A program made the translations under genes and the position numbers. Positions 1 through 11,085 of a stretch of DNA of 64,000 nucleotides are shown in pieces; positions within the stretch are counted from its first letter, which is position 1, and every line of letters starts with the position of its first letter. This DNA comes from Yamagishiella unicocca (Eukaryota; Chlorophyta; Chlorophyceae; Chlamydomonadales; Volvocaceae): positions 3,286,001-3,350,000 of the forward strand of contig BDSL01000001.1 in the NCBI GenBank assembly GCA_003116995.1, written 5' to 3'. Under the pieces are notes generated by a model. That model was not told the origin of the DNA. It saw only the letters and a program-made list of their open reading frames with translations, and made no database searches.

Positions 1-1533
1 TGCCAAGCTCGGCGAGCAGGTGTAGAGCTCAGGACGACGGGGTGCAGTTAAACCTAGTCGAACGCCCACCGACTTGCGTTGGCAACTACAGAATTGTGAG
101 CAGGCGGCGATGCATGCATTGGACGTGCATTGATGCGCGTTACCGCGCGGCTGGAGACGAGCAGTGCTAAACGGGGTACGTCACTTCTGTCCAATAGTTT
201 ACATGTCAACGGTAAGTACTATGTTTCTTGATGCGTTTGAGTAGGATGTCCGCAGGATAAGGCGCAATCTGTCGAGCAAGTGGTTGTAATGTGGTGTTTC
301 ACGGAACGTGTAAGGTTGGTTAGGCGTAGGGTTTGTTTGACGGGAATGGTACACCATGCGAGTCCTCACATGCGGTTAAGCTGATAGGGCCCCCTGACGG
401 GTACCCAAGGAGCAGCACATGAGTGTCCTCCAGGCTTTTAACCTGGTAGGAGCATGCGGAGCATGCGAGACGCTACGTCAGTGAAGCTATGGTGTTCTCA
501 TTACATCACGGGGACGTGAGAGCGTTCTTCTGAACACGATGGATACATAAGAATTGAGTTGGGTCATAGCAAGGACAGACGGACAGGCCAGCTAGGGGTT
601 TGCAGTGGCGTAGGAAAAGAAGTGGCTCAGTTCTGGCGACATGTAGGAGTTTCTTAGGAACACGGTTTTGCAGTCGAATGTGCAGGTTCGGATATAGTTG
701 GGACCCAGGCCTTTATGTGAGCTGTGACTGGGAGGGTACAAGGGTTGTAGGCCACGTCTTCACATTGTGTGCCCTGGTGGCGTGTGAAGCTATGTTCGGG
801 CACGGGAGTCCTTGAAGCGCCTTCCTTGCTGAATAGCCAGCAACCAACAACTTGTAACCCACGACCAGACGCCTGAACCACGCGAGAGACGCAAAACCTC
901 TGATAGTATTTTTGTATGAGTGCGTGTGATTTGGACACACGACTTCGTGCTGTCCGCTCTTGGTCGGTGGCATGCACGCATAAAGAGGTACATCAATGTA
1001 GACACAAAAGGCTGAGGAATATGAACGCCGCATCCCCAACATGACCAGTGTTTCCCGGTTTTAGTAATGCGTTAAGTTTGCTCGGTATGTGGAGGACCTT
1101 CTCTTTGGATTTGCACGAGTAATTAAAGGCCGAGGTCCGGAAAAGGGCGGGGCCTAACCCTGGCGCCCTTCGCTCTGAGGCGTCGCCCGGGGTAGACGGC
1201 GGGGAGGCTCACAAAAGTTCCGGAGGGACAGCAGGCGGCAAGGCCTAAAACACAATGAACCTATGTAGGAATATATAACTTTAAATTGTAATTGGTTTTA
1301 GTGTAGATGCGTATGCTATATGCAGGTGTGCACGACGGGCTGGCGACCCACGGAACCGACTGAAATGGCGGGAGAGTGTTACCTGAACGTCGAGAGCGAT
1401 CCTTTCACGTTTTCACCACATACTTCACTATCTGCCTAAATGCTTCGAACTACAGCCAAGGAAGACTGTAATCGACGGCTTAAATCGTTATAAACGTCCC
1501 CGCTCGGCTTCATGAAAATCGTATAAGTCCAAA
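1..1533. other. Intergenic, no gene recognised
   Basis: No reading frame with family similarity or a consistent splice pattern was found on either strand. TGTAA poly(A)-like words occur on the + strand near 284 and 1290, so part of this may be the 3' untranslated region of a gene to the left. The last bases hold the 5' leader of the polymerase gene, including a four-codon upstream ORF beginning at 1511. Confidence 0.5.
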
Positions 1534-4500
1534 ATGAGCTTTGCAATCAAAAAGCAAATTAAAAAAGAACTTCTTGCAACAGACTGGGCTGGAAAAGTCG
1601 AGGAGGCAGCTGTCGCAGCGCTTGCGACCATCCTTGAGGAGCAACATGGAGGCCAGCTTGACGCACTCCAGGAAATTCTCCGCGCCTGCACATCAGGTGC
1701 ATCTTTGCCGTAGCAATGCGTTGAATTATGCCGCCAGTGGGTCACGACAGGGGACATTAGCCCTCGGCGACTGCTGAAACTCACTACTCCCAACCATGAA
1801 CTTCCACAGACTTGTCCGCTGATGGCAAAATCACAGCCTCATCGGTGCAAGCCGCCGCGGCGCCAAACAGCGGCACCCAGCAAGTGGAGCTGGTGGAGTT
1901 CACGGACGCGTTCAGCGTCCCGCACCTGGCCTTTGACCCTGTCCAGCGCAAACTATACCTCAACACCAAGTCCCGTCCCATCCACGCCTCAGCAGAGGTG
2001 CGAGACGGTTCAGGGCGATTGCCTAGCCGTACAGACATGTGATGCTACGGCACGCGCACGCGGCTGCGCCGCCCGTCAACCATCCACCGGACCCGTGGCG
2101 CTTGTCCTCCTTTAAGTCCACCGGTGCTGCAACACCCGCCACCCGTTTTGCCCTCCTTCCTTCCTGCCCGATGGCCCCCGCAGGCCAAGCACCACCTGTA
2201 CCTCCAACGGCTGCTCCTGATCCAACAGCGCCTGCAGCGAAGCCGCATGTTCCAACAGAGCAACCTGCTGCTGCCCAACTCCAGCAGCAGGGACTGCTCG
2301 GTGCAGGTGCGCAACCCTTGCGGCCGGGCTTACCCGTGGCCTCCTCCCACAAGTCCCTCATTGATGCGACCGGTAACCCGCCATCCCCGACACGTCCCCC
2401 GCCATCCCCCGGGTCGCAGCTGACCGACCTGCAATCTCTCAAGGGGGTGTTCGGTGTGACTCGCTACGTCCTCGGTTGCATCAGCCGCGCCGAGGACGGG
2501 CGGTATCTGCTGGAGGACACCACGGGGGCGGTGCCTCTGGACCTCAGTGTGGCGGAGACAGCCGCGGGCTTCTACACCGGTGAGTGGCCGGCTGGCTAGG
2601 CGGGAGGCTGGCTGGATGTGTGGGCTGGCTGGGCGGGTGGCTGGCTGGTGGGGTGGGGCGGGGCAGAGAGGAAACCCGTGAGGCGGTACCAGCGGAAGGT
2701 GGCAGCTGAGAGGGGGACCCGGAGGACCTTCAACGCCGGCATTTCGCACGCGTTGGCATTTCGCATGGCCAGTCGGACCGTGTTTCCTTCCCCCGCCGTG
2801 CCATCCCGCAACCCCCCGCCGCTCAGAGAACTGTGTGGTCATCGCCGAGGGCTCCCTTGGCCACGACGGCGCCTTCCACGTCCGGGCGCTGGGCCTGCCG
2901 CCCGTGGAGCCGCGCTCGGCGCTGCCGCTGGCCGCGCAGCGACTCAACGTGTGGGGCGGCGTGGGCGGGGGCTACGACCCGGACAGCGAGGCGGCGGGGC
3001 TGCTGGCGATGGAGGAGGCGGAGCGGGGGGCGGCCGACCGGGTGGTGGTGCTCGCCAACGTCTGGCTGGACAGGGCTGAGGTGCTAGACAGCTTGCACAC
3101 GCTGCTGGCAGGTGCGGCGGGGCCGGGGAGGTGGTACAAAGGCCGGTTACACGACATAGGTATAACATATCTGGCGCAGGTGGGGCGGGGCGGCGGGGGC
3201 GGGTAGGGAGGAAGGTAGGGAGATGGAGGTGGGAAGGAGTGGCGGTAACGGGCTCCCGCCCGGGGTCTACTATGAGAGGAAACCCATAGGTCGGCTCCGG
3301 GGGGGATGGGCTGGGGGCACCGAATTCGACGGTCAGTGCACGGGCGGCGTCTCGTGCGTTGCGTCGCAGGAATGAGGAATGAAAGGTGAAGCAGCAGCGC
3401 GCACGAAAACACACACAGCGCCAGGACACACTGCCTCGCTTGCCGCCCCACAGGTTTCTCCGGCGTGCTCACGGTGCCCGCTGTGTTCGTGCTGATGGGG
3501 AACTTCCACTCGCGCGCGGGTGGCGGCTGCGGGGGGCCGGGCGGGCTGGCGGGCGGCGGGGACTCCATGCTGACGGGCTGTGACGTCGACTACAGCACCA
3601 TGAGGGAGCTGTTCGGACAGCTGGCGGCGCTCATCGACCAGTACCCCCGGCTGAAGGTGTGCGGGAGGGGGGGCGAAGGACCGCGTGGCTCCAGGACCTG
3701 TCTGCTCCTCCCCCACTGCAGCTCTTGTCGGTTCCACCCAACCATCGACGAGCGAGGCATCCCACCTCCACCACTCCACCCCACAGCGCCCAGCGCCGCT
3801 TTGTGCTTCGGTGTCTCGAGTTCGTCCCCCGCCCCGCCCATACGTTTAGCCCCCTCCCGGCCGGCCTCCCCTCCCCCCCTATGTGTCAGCCCACGGTTTC
3901 CTTAGCACCCTCCCCCACGCTCACGCCTGCGCGCAGGCGGAAAGCCGCTTCGTGTTCCTCCCGGGTCCCAACGACCCCGGCCCCGGCGCCATCCTGCCTC
4001 AGCCCCCGCTGCCCCGCGCCCTCACCACCGAGCTGCGCCGCGTGCTGCCGAACGCCGTGTTCGCCTCCAACCCCTGCCGCCTGCGCTACGCCACGCAGCA
4101 CATCGTGCTGTTCCGCCACGACCTGCAGCGCCGACTGCGCAGGAGGACGCTGCTGCCGCTCTCCGGTGGGGACTGGGGCGGGTACCCTCCACGAGATGCA
4201 GGGGTGCAGTTTGTGGGTGCGTGGGTTGAGGCCGAGGAAGGAGGAGCAGGGGAATGGAAAGGTGGCTAGGGGCGTGTATGTCTTACCGGTCTGCTGCGGG
4301 CATAAGAGGGCGAGCAGCCAGTGACGCACCGCCGCCCCTCCCCGTCGGGCCCCCTCCCAGGCGCTCCGGACGGCACCGCGTCCGACCCCACCCAGGCAGC
4401 CGGCACGCCCTCCGCCCCGTCCGGCCCCTCCTCCTCTGCGCTGTGGGGCCACCTGGCGCTGACGCTGCTGCAGCAGGCGCACCTGGCGCCCCTGCCGCTG

Positions 4501-5745
4501 CTGGCCCAGCCGGTGTACTGGCAGTACGACTCGGCGCTGTTACTGTACCCTCTGCCGGACGCCGTGATCCTGGCGGATGCTACTGCCGGGCAGGAGGAGT
4601 TTTCGCACGAGGGGTGCAGGGTAATGAACCCGGTGAGTGGCGGGGTGGGTGGGCGGAGGGATCGGGCACGGCGGCCACGACCAGTCGTTCCTGCGGCTGA
4701 TTTGGTGTCGGGATGCTTGTTGATGAATTTTGGGGCCGCTCTACCCATTCAAAAAGAGGTTTGTGTGGTGGGATGTGGTGGGGTGGGGGAATTCCTTTGT
4801 CCTTCCTCTTACTCCGTATCTCAGGGCACGTGTCCCCGTTCCCGGTGTGTATGTCCCCGGCCCTTTCCCCAGGGCTGCTTTCCGGGGGGCTTCTTCGCGG
4901 CATACCTGCCGTGCGTGCAGCAGGTGGAGATGAGCGAGCTGCCTCGGCCCGGGCAGGAGGTGGAGGACGAGGCGGGCGAGGAGGCGGAAGCGGGCGGGGG
5001 CGAGGAGGCGGAGGAGGCAGCTGGCGCCCCGAACGCCGGGGAGGGAGGGGAGGTGGAGGCGGGGGCGCGCAGGCGGGCGCCGCTGCAGCAGCGACAGCCT
5101 CCGGCGCCGAAACCAGCCGCAGGCGGCAAGGACAAGAAGGCGCGGCAGGCGCGGGCGCAGAAGCATGGCCAGGGGGGCAGGGGCCGGCAGGCGCAGCTGC
5201 GGGTGGCGCCGCGGGGGGCTGCTGACGGCAGCGAAGCGGAGGCTGCCGCGCCGGCCGGTGAGGGTGGGGTCGACGGCGGTGGCGGAGGGGACGTCGAGAT
5301 GGGGGAGCCAGGGGCTCAGGCGCCGCCGCCGGCGGAGCCGCGCAAAAAAGGCGCTGCGGCGAAGGGTGCCGCCGCCGGCAAGGGCAAGGGCAAGGGTCGC
5401 GGGGTTGCTGCTGAGGCGGTCAAGGGACAGGGCACTCTGGCGAAGGCGTGGGCGAAGCAACCGCAGGCGGTGCGGGAAGGGGTCGACGAGGGGGTGTTGG
5501 AGGACGAGGAGGGGGCGGCGGGCCGGGAGGGTCGTGGTGAGGATGATGTGGAGATGGAGGGGGATGAAGGCGCTGTGGCGGCGGCGCGGCGGCGGCGGCA
5601 GCAGCAGGCACGCAAGAGGCGGGCGATGGTGGTGGATGATGAGGGGGAGGAAGGGGAGGAGGAGGGCGGCGGCGCGGCAGCGGCGGCCGGCGGGGCTGCG
5701 AGGACGTGGCTGGACGACGACGAGGAGGAGGACTGGCAGGAGTAG
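1534..5745 (+). CDS. DPB2: DNA polymerase epsilon subunit B (DPB2/POLE2)
   Basis: Non-catalytic B subunit of the leading-strand replicase, a nuclear scaffold for the polymerase. Nine exons join in phase to 831 residues: 1534-1696, 1810-1997, 2184-2306, 2420-2579, 2827-3111, 3454-3656, 3937-4165, 4361-4632 and 4873-5745. Exon 1 encodes the helical N-terminal domain typical of POLE2. Later exons give the OB fold (GCISRAEDGRYLLEDTTG), then the inactive calcineurin-like phosphoesterase fold (VFVLMGNFHS; FVFLPGPNDPG) and the family ending (FAAYLPCVQQVEMSELP). The usual length is about 530 residues. Here exon 9 runs on for about 265 residues of Glu/Asp-, Lys/Arg- and Ala-rich sequence ending DDDEEEDWQE. 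The ATG at 1534 is chosen because conserved sequence starts there; a short upstream ORF precedes it. It is convergent with the next gene. Confidence 0.93.
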
Positions 5746-6850
5746 GGAGGCGGCTCTGGGGGGCCGGCTGGCGGCTGACGTTTGGGAAGCAGGGGATTGA
5801 GGCAAGGAGGAGATCCATGCAGGTGACAAAGGTAAAGAACAAGCTATGAGCTCGAACACGCGGCGCGCGGGGGGGGGGCGGCGCGCGAAGGGGGAGTGGA
5901 GTGCGCGCACACAAGACGGAGTCTGGGCGGAAGGCGAGAGCAGCAAGGGTGAGGAGGCGGCCAAGCAGGGTTGAGGAGCGAAGTGGCGGATGCCCAAAGG
6001 GTGCCATACGGGAGTAGCGGTCGCGGTTGTCCTTGTGAGTACAATGGCCGTGGCGAGGGCGGCATGCAGGCATGCTGCGATGTGGGCTCGCCACCACAGC
6101 GGCCACCATCACCACCACCCGAATGCCGCCCTGGGCGGGGTGAGGTGAGCATACGCACTGGCGACCAGGCGGCCCCGTGCACATGCGCCCAAGCAGGGGC
6201 GCCTACATGGCAGCAATGCTCTTTGCGTGCGCTGCGCCGTGCCGTTGCAACGACTTGGGAGAATCCAAAGAGGTATTCGCGTCTGTGTTGCACAGTGCTT
6301 GCGCCGGGAACCCAAGCAGTGCGGGAAAGCGAATACGCGATATTCAACAGCGCATCGGGATACCGGCGCCCGTACGCTGTCCCGGACTGCGGCGAAACGG
6401 TGAGATACGGTACGTAGTCAGGATATTGGCAGGCGCCGTGGCTGCCCTCTCCTCCCGTTCCACACCTCAAGTCGCGCATTCCCGCACAGCCACCATACTC
6501 GCGTCCGACAGAGAGCGCCAGTTGTGGCCCAAACCGCCCGGCAGCGGATGTCCCGATGCCCAACCGCACGGGGTCTTGTCCCCTCCACCGTCCACTGCTC
6601 CACTCGCCACGCGACCGCCGTCACGCCCACCAAAAGTTGCCCCTGTCTCAGGCCCAGACGCCTCTCCTACTTAACCACCCTGACAGCACCCGCTCCAGCC
6701 CCGCCGCATCCTGCCCATCAGCTCGGCCTGCAGGCCTCCCGCGCGGGAATTGGAACCTGCACACGCCGCAATCTTCTGGCCCCCTTCTCCCCCCCCCATG
6801 CAGCGTAGCCCAATGTAGCGTAGCGCACTTTCCTCCCTCCGCTCCTCTCC
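5746..6850. other. Convergent intergenic spacer
   Basis: Space between the 3' ends of the polymerase subunit (+) and the tRNA-binding gene (-). Long reading frames on both strands are low-complexity and have no recognisable domain. Both 3' untranslated regions probably lie here; no clear TGTAA signal was seen on either strand. Confidence 0.5.
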
Positions 6851-8782
6851 TCAGTGGATGCCGGCCCCCTCCGGGATGTCCCCAGGCAACGTGACACCGC
6901 CCGTCGCCGTGACCAGCGGCCGGCCGTTGAAGGCCGCCGCGCTCGCCTTGACCGCCAGGCCTGCGCCGATCTTCTTCCAGTGGTCGCTCTTGAGCACCTT
7001 GTCGGGGGCTGCGGACGGCGCGCCGCCGTCCAGGAACACCACATCGCCGGGAGCGGCGCCGGCTGCGGGTCCCAAGCAGTGACGGACGGTGACGGAGAGT
7101 TTTAGGGTTTTAGGACGGAGGGTTTTAGGGTTGGGGGACGGAGGAAGAGGTTGGGGTGCTCGGCGGCCGTAGCACACAATTGGAGAGGTGTGAAGGTCCG
7201 TGGTGCAACGAGACAGGGTTATGGGTGTCCAGACGAAACGGATTGCGCCTTTCCCGCGTCGGCACCCCAACCCCTCGGGAAACAAGGGCCACTGGCTGCG
7301 CCTCCTGCCGTACCTGGCGGAATGAGCGTCCGTACCACCGTCTTGCCATCCACCTCCGTATCTGTAGCCCACAGTGGCAAGAGGGGAGCGGGCTCAGGCG
7401 GCGGGCGGGCGGGACGAGTCGGCGGCGGCGCCCCCGGGACTCCACACACGCATCGAGCGCACATCGGTGCGGCAAGACATCCAGCGTCGGGTGTTCGTAC
7501 AGCCGGGGCACGAATACCCGCAACGGGGACAACACGCAAAAGAAGAAGAAAACACGGCCAGCGTGGCCAATAACGAGGATGGCGGGCCGGTGCCCGAGCA
7601 ACCCGCCCATTTGCCTGGGCCCGTCCCGCTTCAGCGCCCCTCACCGGCCGCCAGCACCATCGCCTCGCTGACCTCCCCCGCCAGCTTGGCTGGCTTGAGG
7701 TTGGCCACCACACACACCAGTGCGTCGCGCAGCTGCTCCACCGTCAGGTACTGCCGCAAGCCCGCGCACACCTGGGGTGGCGGCGAATGGCGACGCACAG
7801 GGTGGTCGCCGTGTGTTGGTTTACCGCCCAGCCGCGGAACTCCCACATGTGTTTGCGGAACTCCCACATGTGTTTGCGGAACCCCCACATGTGTTTGCGT
7901 GACGCTAAGCCGCGAGATCCAACGTGTGGTACCGCTATGACGTAGTTGTACGGACGGAACGCGAAGCCATCTTGCAGCATGGGCGAGACACCAACCGCCT
8001 GGCCAGCGCCGGCCCCCCCGCGCACACACCGCACCCAGCTGCGCTGCCGCCGTTTCGCCTCCCCGCCCCCCTGGAGCCAACTCGTGGACGCCATCCCGGG
8101 CTCAGGGCCCATAGGGCCCACCTGGCGCGTCTCCCCGCCCCCAACGTCAATCTGCAGCTTGTAGAGCTTCTCGCTGTTGGGGAGCTCCTCGATTGAGGAG
8201 ATGCGAGCCACCTGCGGAGGTCGGTGCGTGGGTCGGTGGGTCGGTGGGTGGGTGCTACGGATACAGGTTTTGCTTTAGTTCGTTCGTCTATGTTTCGAAC
8301 TTATGAATCCTTTGGACGTGGAGAGTGCTGCCCACCGCGTAGAGTCTGTCGCGACAGACCCTGCGACGCTGTGTGCGCACCTTGATTAGCGCTCGCGCGA
8401 AGAGGACCTCGTCCTCAGTGCCTGCAGGTGCCGCTGCCGCTGCCGCGGGGGCAGCCTTCGGGGCCTTCGGTGCCTTGGCCGCTTTGGGGGCCGCAGACGC
8501 GGCGTCAGCCGCGGCGATTGGCTCAGCCGCTGGCGCAGGTGTTGCTGCTACAAGGGCATGGCGAGGCGGGGGGCATCATATGTCGTACGTGGGTGGCCGA
8601 ACCTCGGCGGCGGAGGCCCTTGACGTCGCCTAGGCGACCAGCAGCGCTGGTTCATTGCAAAGTAACTTAAAAACAAATCAAGGTTGCCGACCTTTTGCAG
8701 GCTCTGGTGCTGACGGCTTCGCGCCAGCAAGCAAGCTGTCGACCAATCCGATGGCCTTGTCCAGTAGCTCGACGGCGGCCAT
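6851..8782 (-). CDS. tRNA-binding domain protein (EMAPII / Arc1p type)
   Basis: Binds tRNA through an EMAPII-like OB fold. Relatives (yeast Arc1p, animal AIMP1) are non-catalytic cofactors that deliver tRNA to aminoacyl-tRNA synthetases. Six minus-strand exons join in phase to 243 residues: 8692-8782, 8381-8544, 8122-8211, 7645-7771, 7314-7361 and 6851-7062. Residues 1-30 are a short helix (MAAVELLDKAIGLVDSLL). An Ala/Pro/Lys linker follows. From about residue 80 comes the tRNA-binding domain, with VARISSIEELPNSEKLYKLQ, the hallmark VVANLKPAKLAGEVSEAMVL, and the C-terminal KSDHWKKIGAGLAV. The ATG at 8782 is the first before the helix; the frame is open upstream to about 8908, so a longer N-terminus is possible. 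Intron 3 carries a 21-bp repeat. It faces away from CCZ1. Confidence 0.9.
7835..7897. repeat. 21-bp tandem repeat, 3 copies
   Basis: Three head-to-tail copies of a 21-bp unit with core CCCACATGTGTTTGCGGAA, in intron 3 of the tRNA-binding gene. The third copy has one C for T change. The core holds the palindrome ACATGT. Confidence 0.95.
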
Positions 8783-9320
8783 GTTGATTGCGCGGTTTTC
8801 TACGAAAATAGTGAAGTCAAACAGGGAAATGTACCGATCGTCTTGCGATAACACGCGATTCGCCACCGTCAGTTCATTGCGCGTGCATACCTGGTGGATC
8901 CGGTACAAATGCAGTCTGTTATAAAAGGATCACACCTGTATATTGTTTGCACAAATTTTACTCGTTTAGCAGGTGTGTGAAGCTCATCGCTAGTCAGGTA
9001 GGACGTCCCGAGATTGATGCAGGCCTAGACGGGCCTCACACGGTACTGGACGAGTTAGCGGGAGTGTCCTAACGGAGAAAAGGCTTTGTGGGTGGATTGT
9101 TGATGATAGCGGAGGAGGATGGGCGAGCGCGCCAAGGACCAACCCGCACCCGATGGGTATGGCGTGGTATGGCCGCTTTTCACGTACCCTGACCACAGGA
9201 GGAAACATATTCCATCCGGAACGAGGGTGTGCAATTACTGCCCGGAGCGTGTCAACGGTGTGTCCGGAAGCCACGCGGCGCTTCCAAGCTCGGGCTTCCG
9301 CACACCTGTCGCAGTTAGCC

Positions 9321-9422
9321 GTTTCAGCCTTAAACGGTGGCCCCTTTTGAGCCGTTCCAGCCGTTTCAGCCTTATACGGTGGCCCCTTTTGAGCCGTTCC
9401 AGCCGTTTCAGCCTTAAACGGT
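9321..9422. repeat. 42-bp tandem repeat, 2.4 copies
   Basis: Units 9321-9362 and 9363-9404 plus a partial unit to 9422, core TTTCAGCCTTAAACGGTGG. Unit 2 differs by one base (TTATACGG). Confidence 0.95.
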
Positions 9423-9946
9423 GACCAACACCCTTGTTTCCAACCACATTACGCCAATGCAAGCTCATGCGACGTGTCGGCCCTACGCACGATGCCTGGT
9501 CCACCGCAGCCAACCAACTAGGCATACGCTGCAGCGCAATGACCCTCCCGAGGCCCCTTATAGCGCCTGCGCGCCATCCGCGTCCAGTTTCAGCAACAGC
9601 AGCCTCGGCTCCAGGAGCAGCCATGACGTACCGTACTGCAACCACCGTACTTGCCACTCGGCCCACGCAGCCAGGGCACATGCGGTCAGCAGCCCGCACG
9701 AGGACGGACGGTGCCGTACCCGCACCACGACCTTCGGTCCCAGCGCGCGGAGCACGGCAGCCGCCACCGGCGCACCTGGCCGCAGGCGCTCGGTGTCGCA
9801 TTTCGCGGCACGAGGGGAAGCAGGCGCTCAGAAGGCTGCTGTCGTGCCCCAACTTGGGCCCAGGCCCCAACCTCACTCACGACCGGGGCCCGCCACGCAG
9901 GTGGCCACCAGACCCACGACTCCTGGCCTGGCGGCAGCACCTCTCG

Positions 9947-10560
9947 GTTACCCCTGGTGGCATATCGCGGCTGATCAACCCCAGCGGCGCCCTCGGTCTA
10001 CAGACTGTGCAGTCCGCGTCAAGGGCGTTTTCTGGGGCGCTGGGTCCAGGGCCAGATGGACAAGACGTCCAACGTGGCGAGGGCGGCGCTGGGAGGTCGA
10101 GAGAGCACCCAGGGACTTCTCTTTGGGCCGTTTTGTCGGGTCCCATAATCGAGCTAGGGAGGACTTCTCTTTGGGCCGTTTTGCAGGGTCCCATAATCGA
10201 GCTAGGGAGCAGTTCAGGGGTTGGTGGAGGTTACGACCGGGCGCAGACGAAAATTGTTGGCGCTGTTATAGAATGGGAAGGTTAATATGACGTCATCCGT
10301 CGGTCTCGGGGCACCTGGACCCAGTCCCATCCACCCACGCCCGTCGCCCCCGGCTTTAATGGCGCCTATGCGCAGCTGCAGGCGGATACGTCTTCGCACC
10401 TCACCAGCCTTCTGCGCCATCGAAACGCGCCGCAAGAGGGAGTGGGGCTGGGAGTTGGTGGGAGAGCGCCGCAAGAGGCATCGCCCATCACAGCTGCGTC
10501 AATCCCGCAGCCGATGCTGCAGCTGGGGTTGATCAGCCGCGATATGCCACCAGGGGTGAC
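9947..10560. mobile_element. Candidate non-autonomous element with 39-bp inverted ends
   Basis: The arms 9947-9985 and 10522-10560 are reverse complements with one mismatch in 39 bases; the core is GGTTGATCAGCCGCGATATG. The interior is 536 bp and has no transposase-like frame. It contains two 48-bp direct repeats. The size and terminal symmetry resemble a MITE or foldback element. I did not see a clear flanking target-site duplication, so the element boundaries and class are inference. Confidence 0.5.
10113..10208. repeat. 48-bp direct repeat, 2 copies
   Basis: Copies 10113-10160 and 10161-10208, core CTTCTCTTTGGGCCGTTTTG, differing at a few bases (TGTCGGG versus TGCAGGG). It lies between the two inverted arms. 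Confidence 0.95.
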
Positions 10561-11085
10561 ATACCACGAAAGGTGGCCTCAGCCTGCCGCTAGAATCATT
10601 CCAGTCAGGCTGGCGCTGACAAAGGCTGGTGTTAAATATGTGTCCCACCATGAGGTGACGGAGTTCCGCGGGCGTGTTGGTCAGGTAACTGACTCAAAGT
10701 GCAGCTGTCGCAGAGAGCAGGCAACTATTGACATAACATGGCTGGCATTACCTACGCACAGGACAGCTGTTATATCGTATGGTATTAAACGTAAGTGTTC
10801 GTGCTGTGCCATTGCAATTGCGGATTACAGACGCTTGATTTGTGCCGTTGATGCCCTTTGACAGTCGTACGCTGGTCTATCTCGAGACGCCGCAGTGACG
10901 AAACCTGCTGCACTAGATTATTTCGCGGCAAAGAAAAATTCCGCCATGCTCAAGACACGATGAGATCACCTGACGAGTAGCAGAGAGTCGAATCGTGACG
11001 CCAGCTGCCCCGTGCTGGCCCATGACACATTATTAATAGTTAACGCTTATCAAATGTGGATCTGATTGCGACTAGGACGGCAGCC

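Larger units (their letters stand above)
8783..11085. other. Divergent spacer rich in repeats
   Basis: Between the starts of the tRNA-binding gene (-) and CCZ1 (+). At 2.3 kb it is much longer than the other divergent spacers here. It contains a 42-bp repeat (9321-9422) and a 614-bp element with inverted ends (9947-10560) that encloses a 48-bp repeat. Open frames of up to 289 codons show no known domain and partly translate the repeats, so none is called a gene. Confidence 0.6.

Noticed and set aside
9421..10290. Two overlapping + strand frames of over 280 codons
   Set aside because: They cross the inverted-repeat element and translate its 48-bp repeat. No domain, and overlapping frames of similar length argue against coding.
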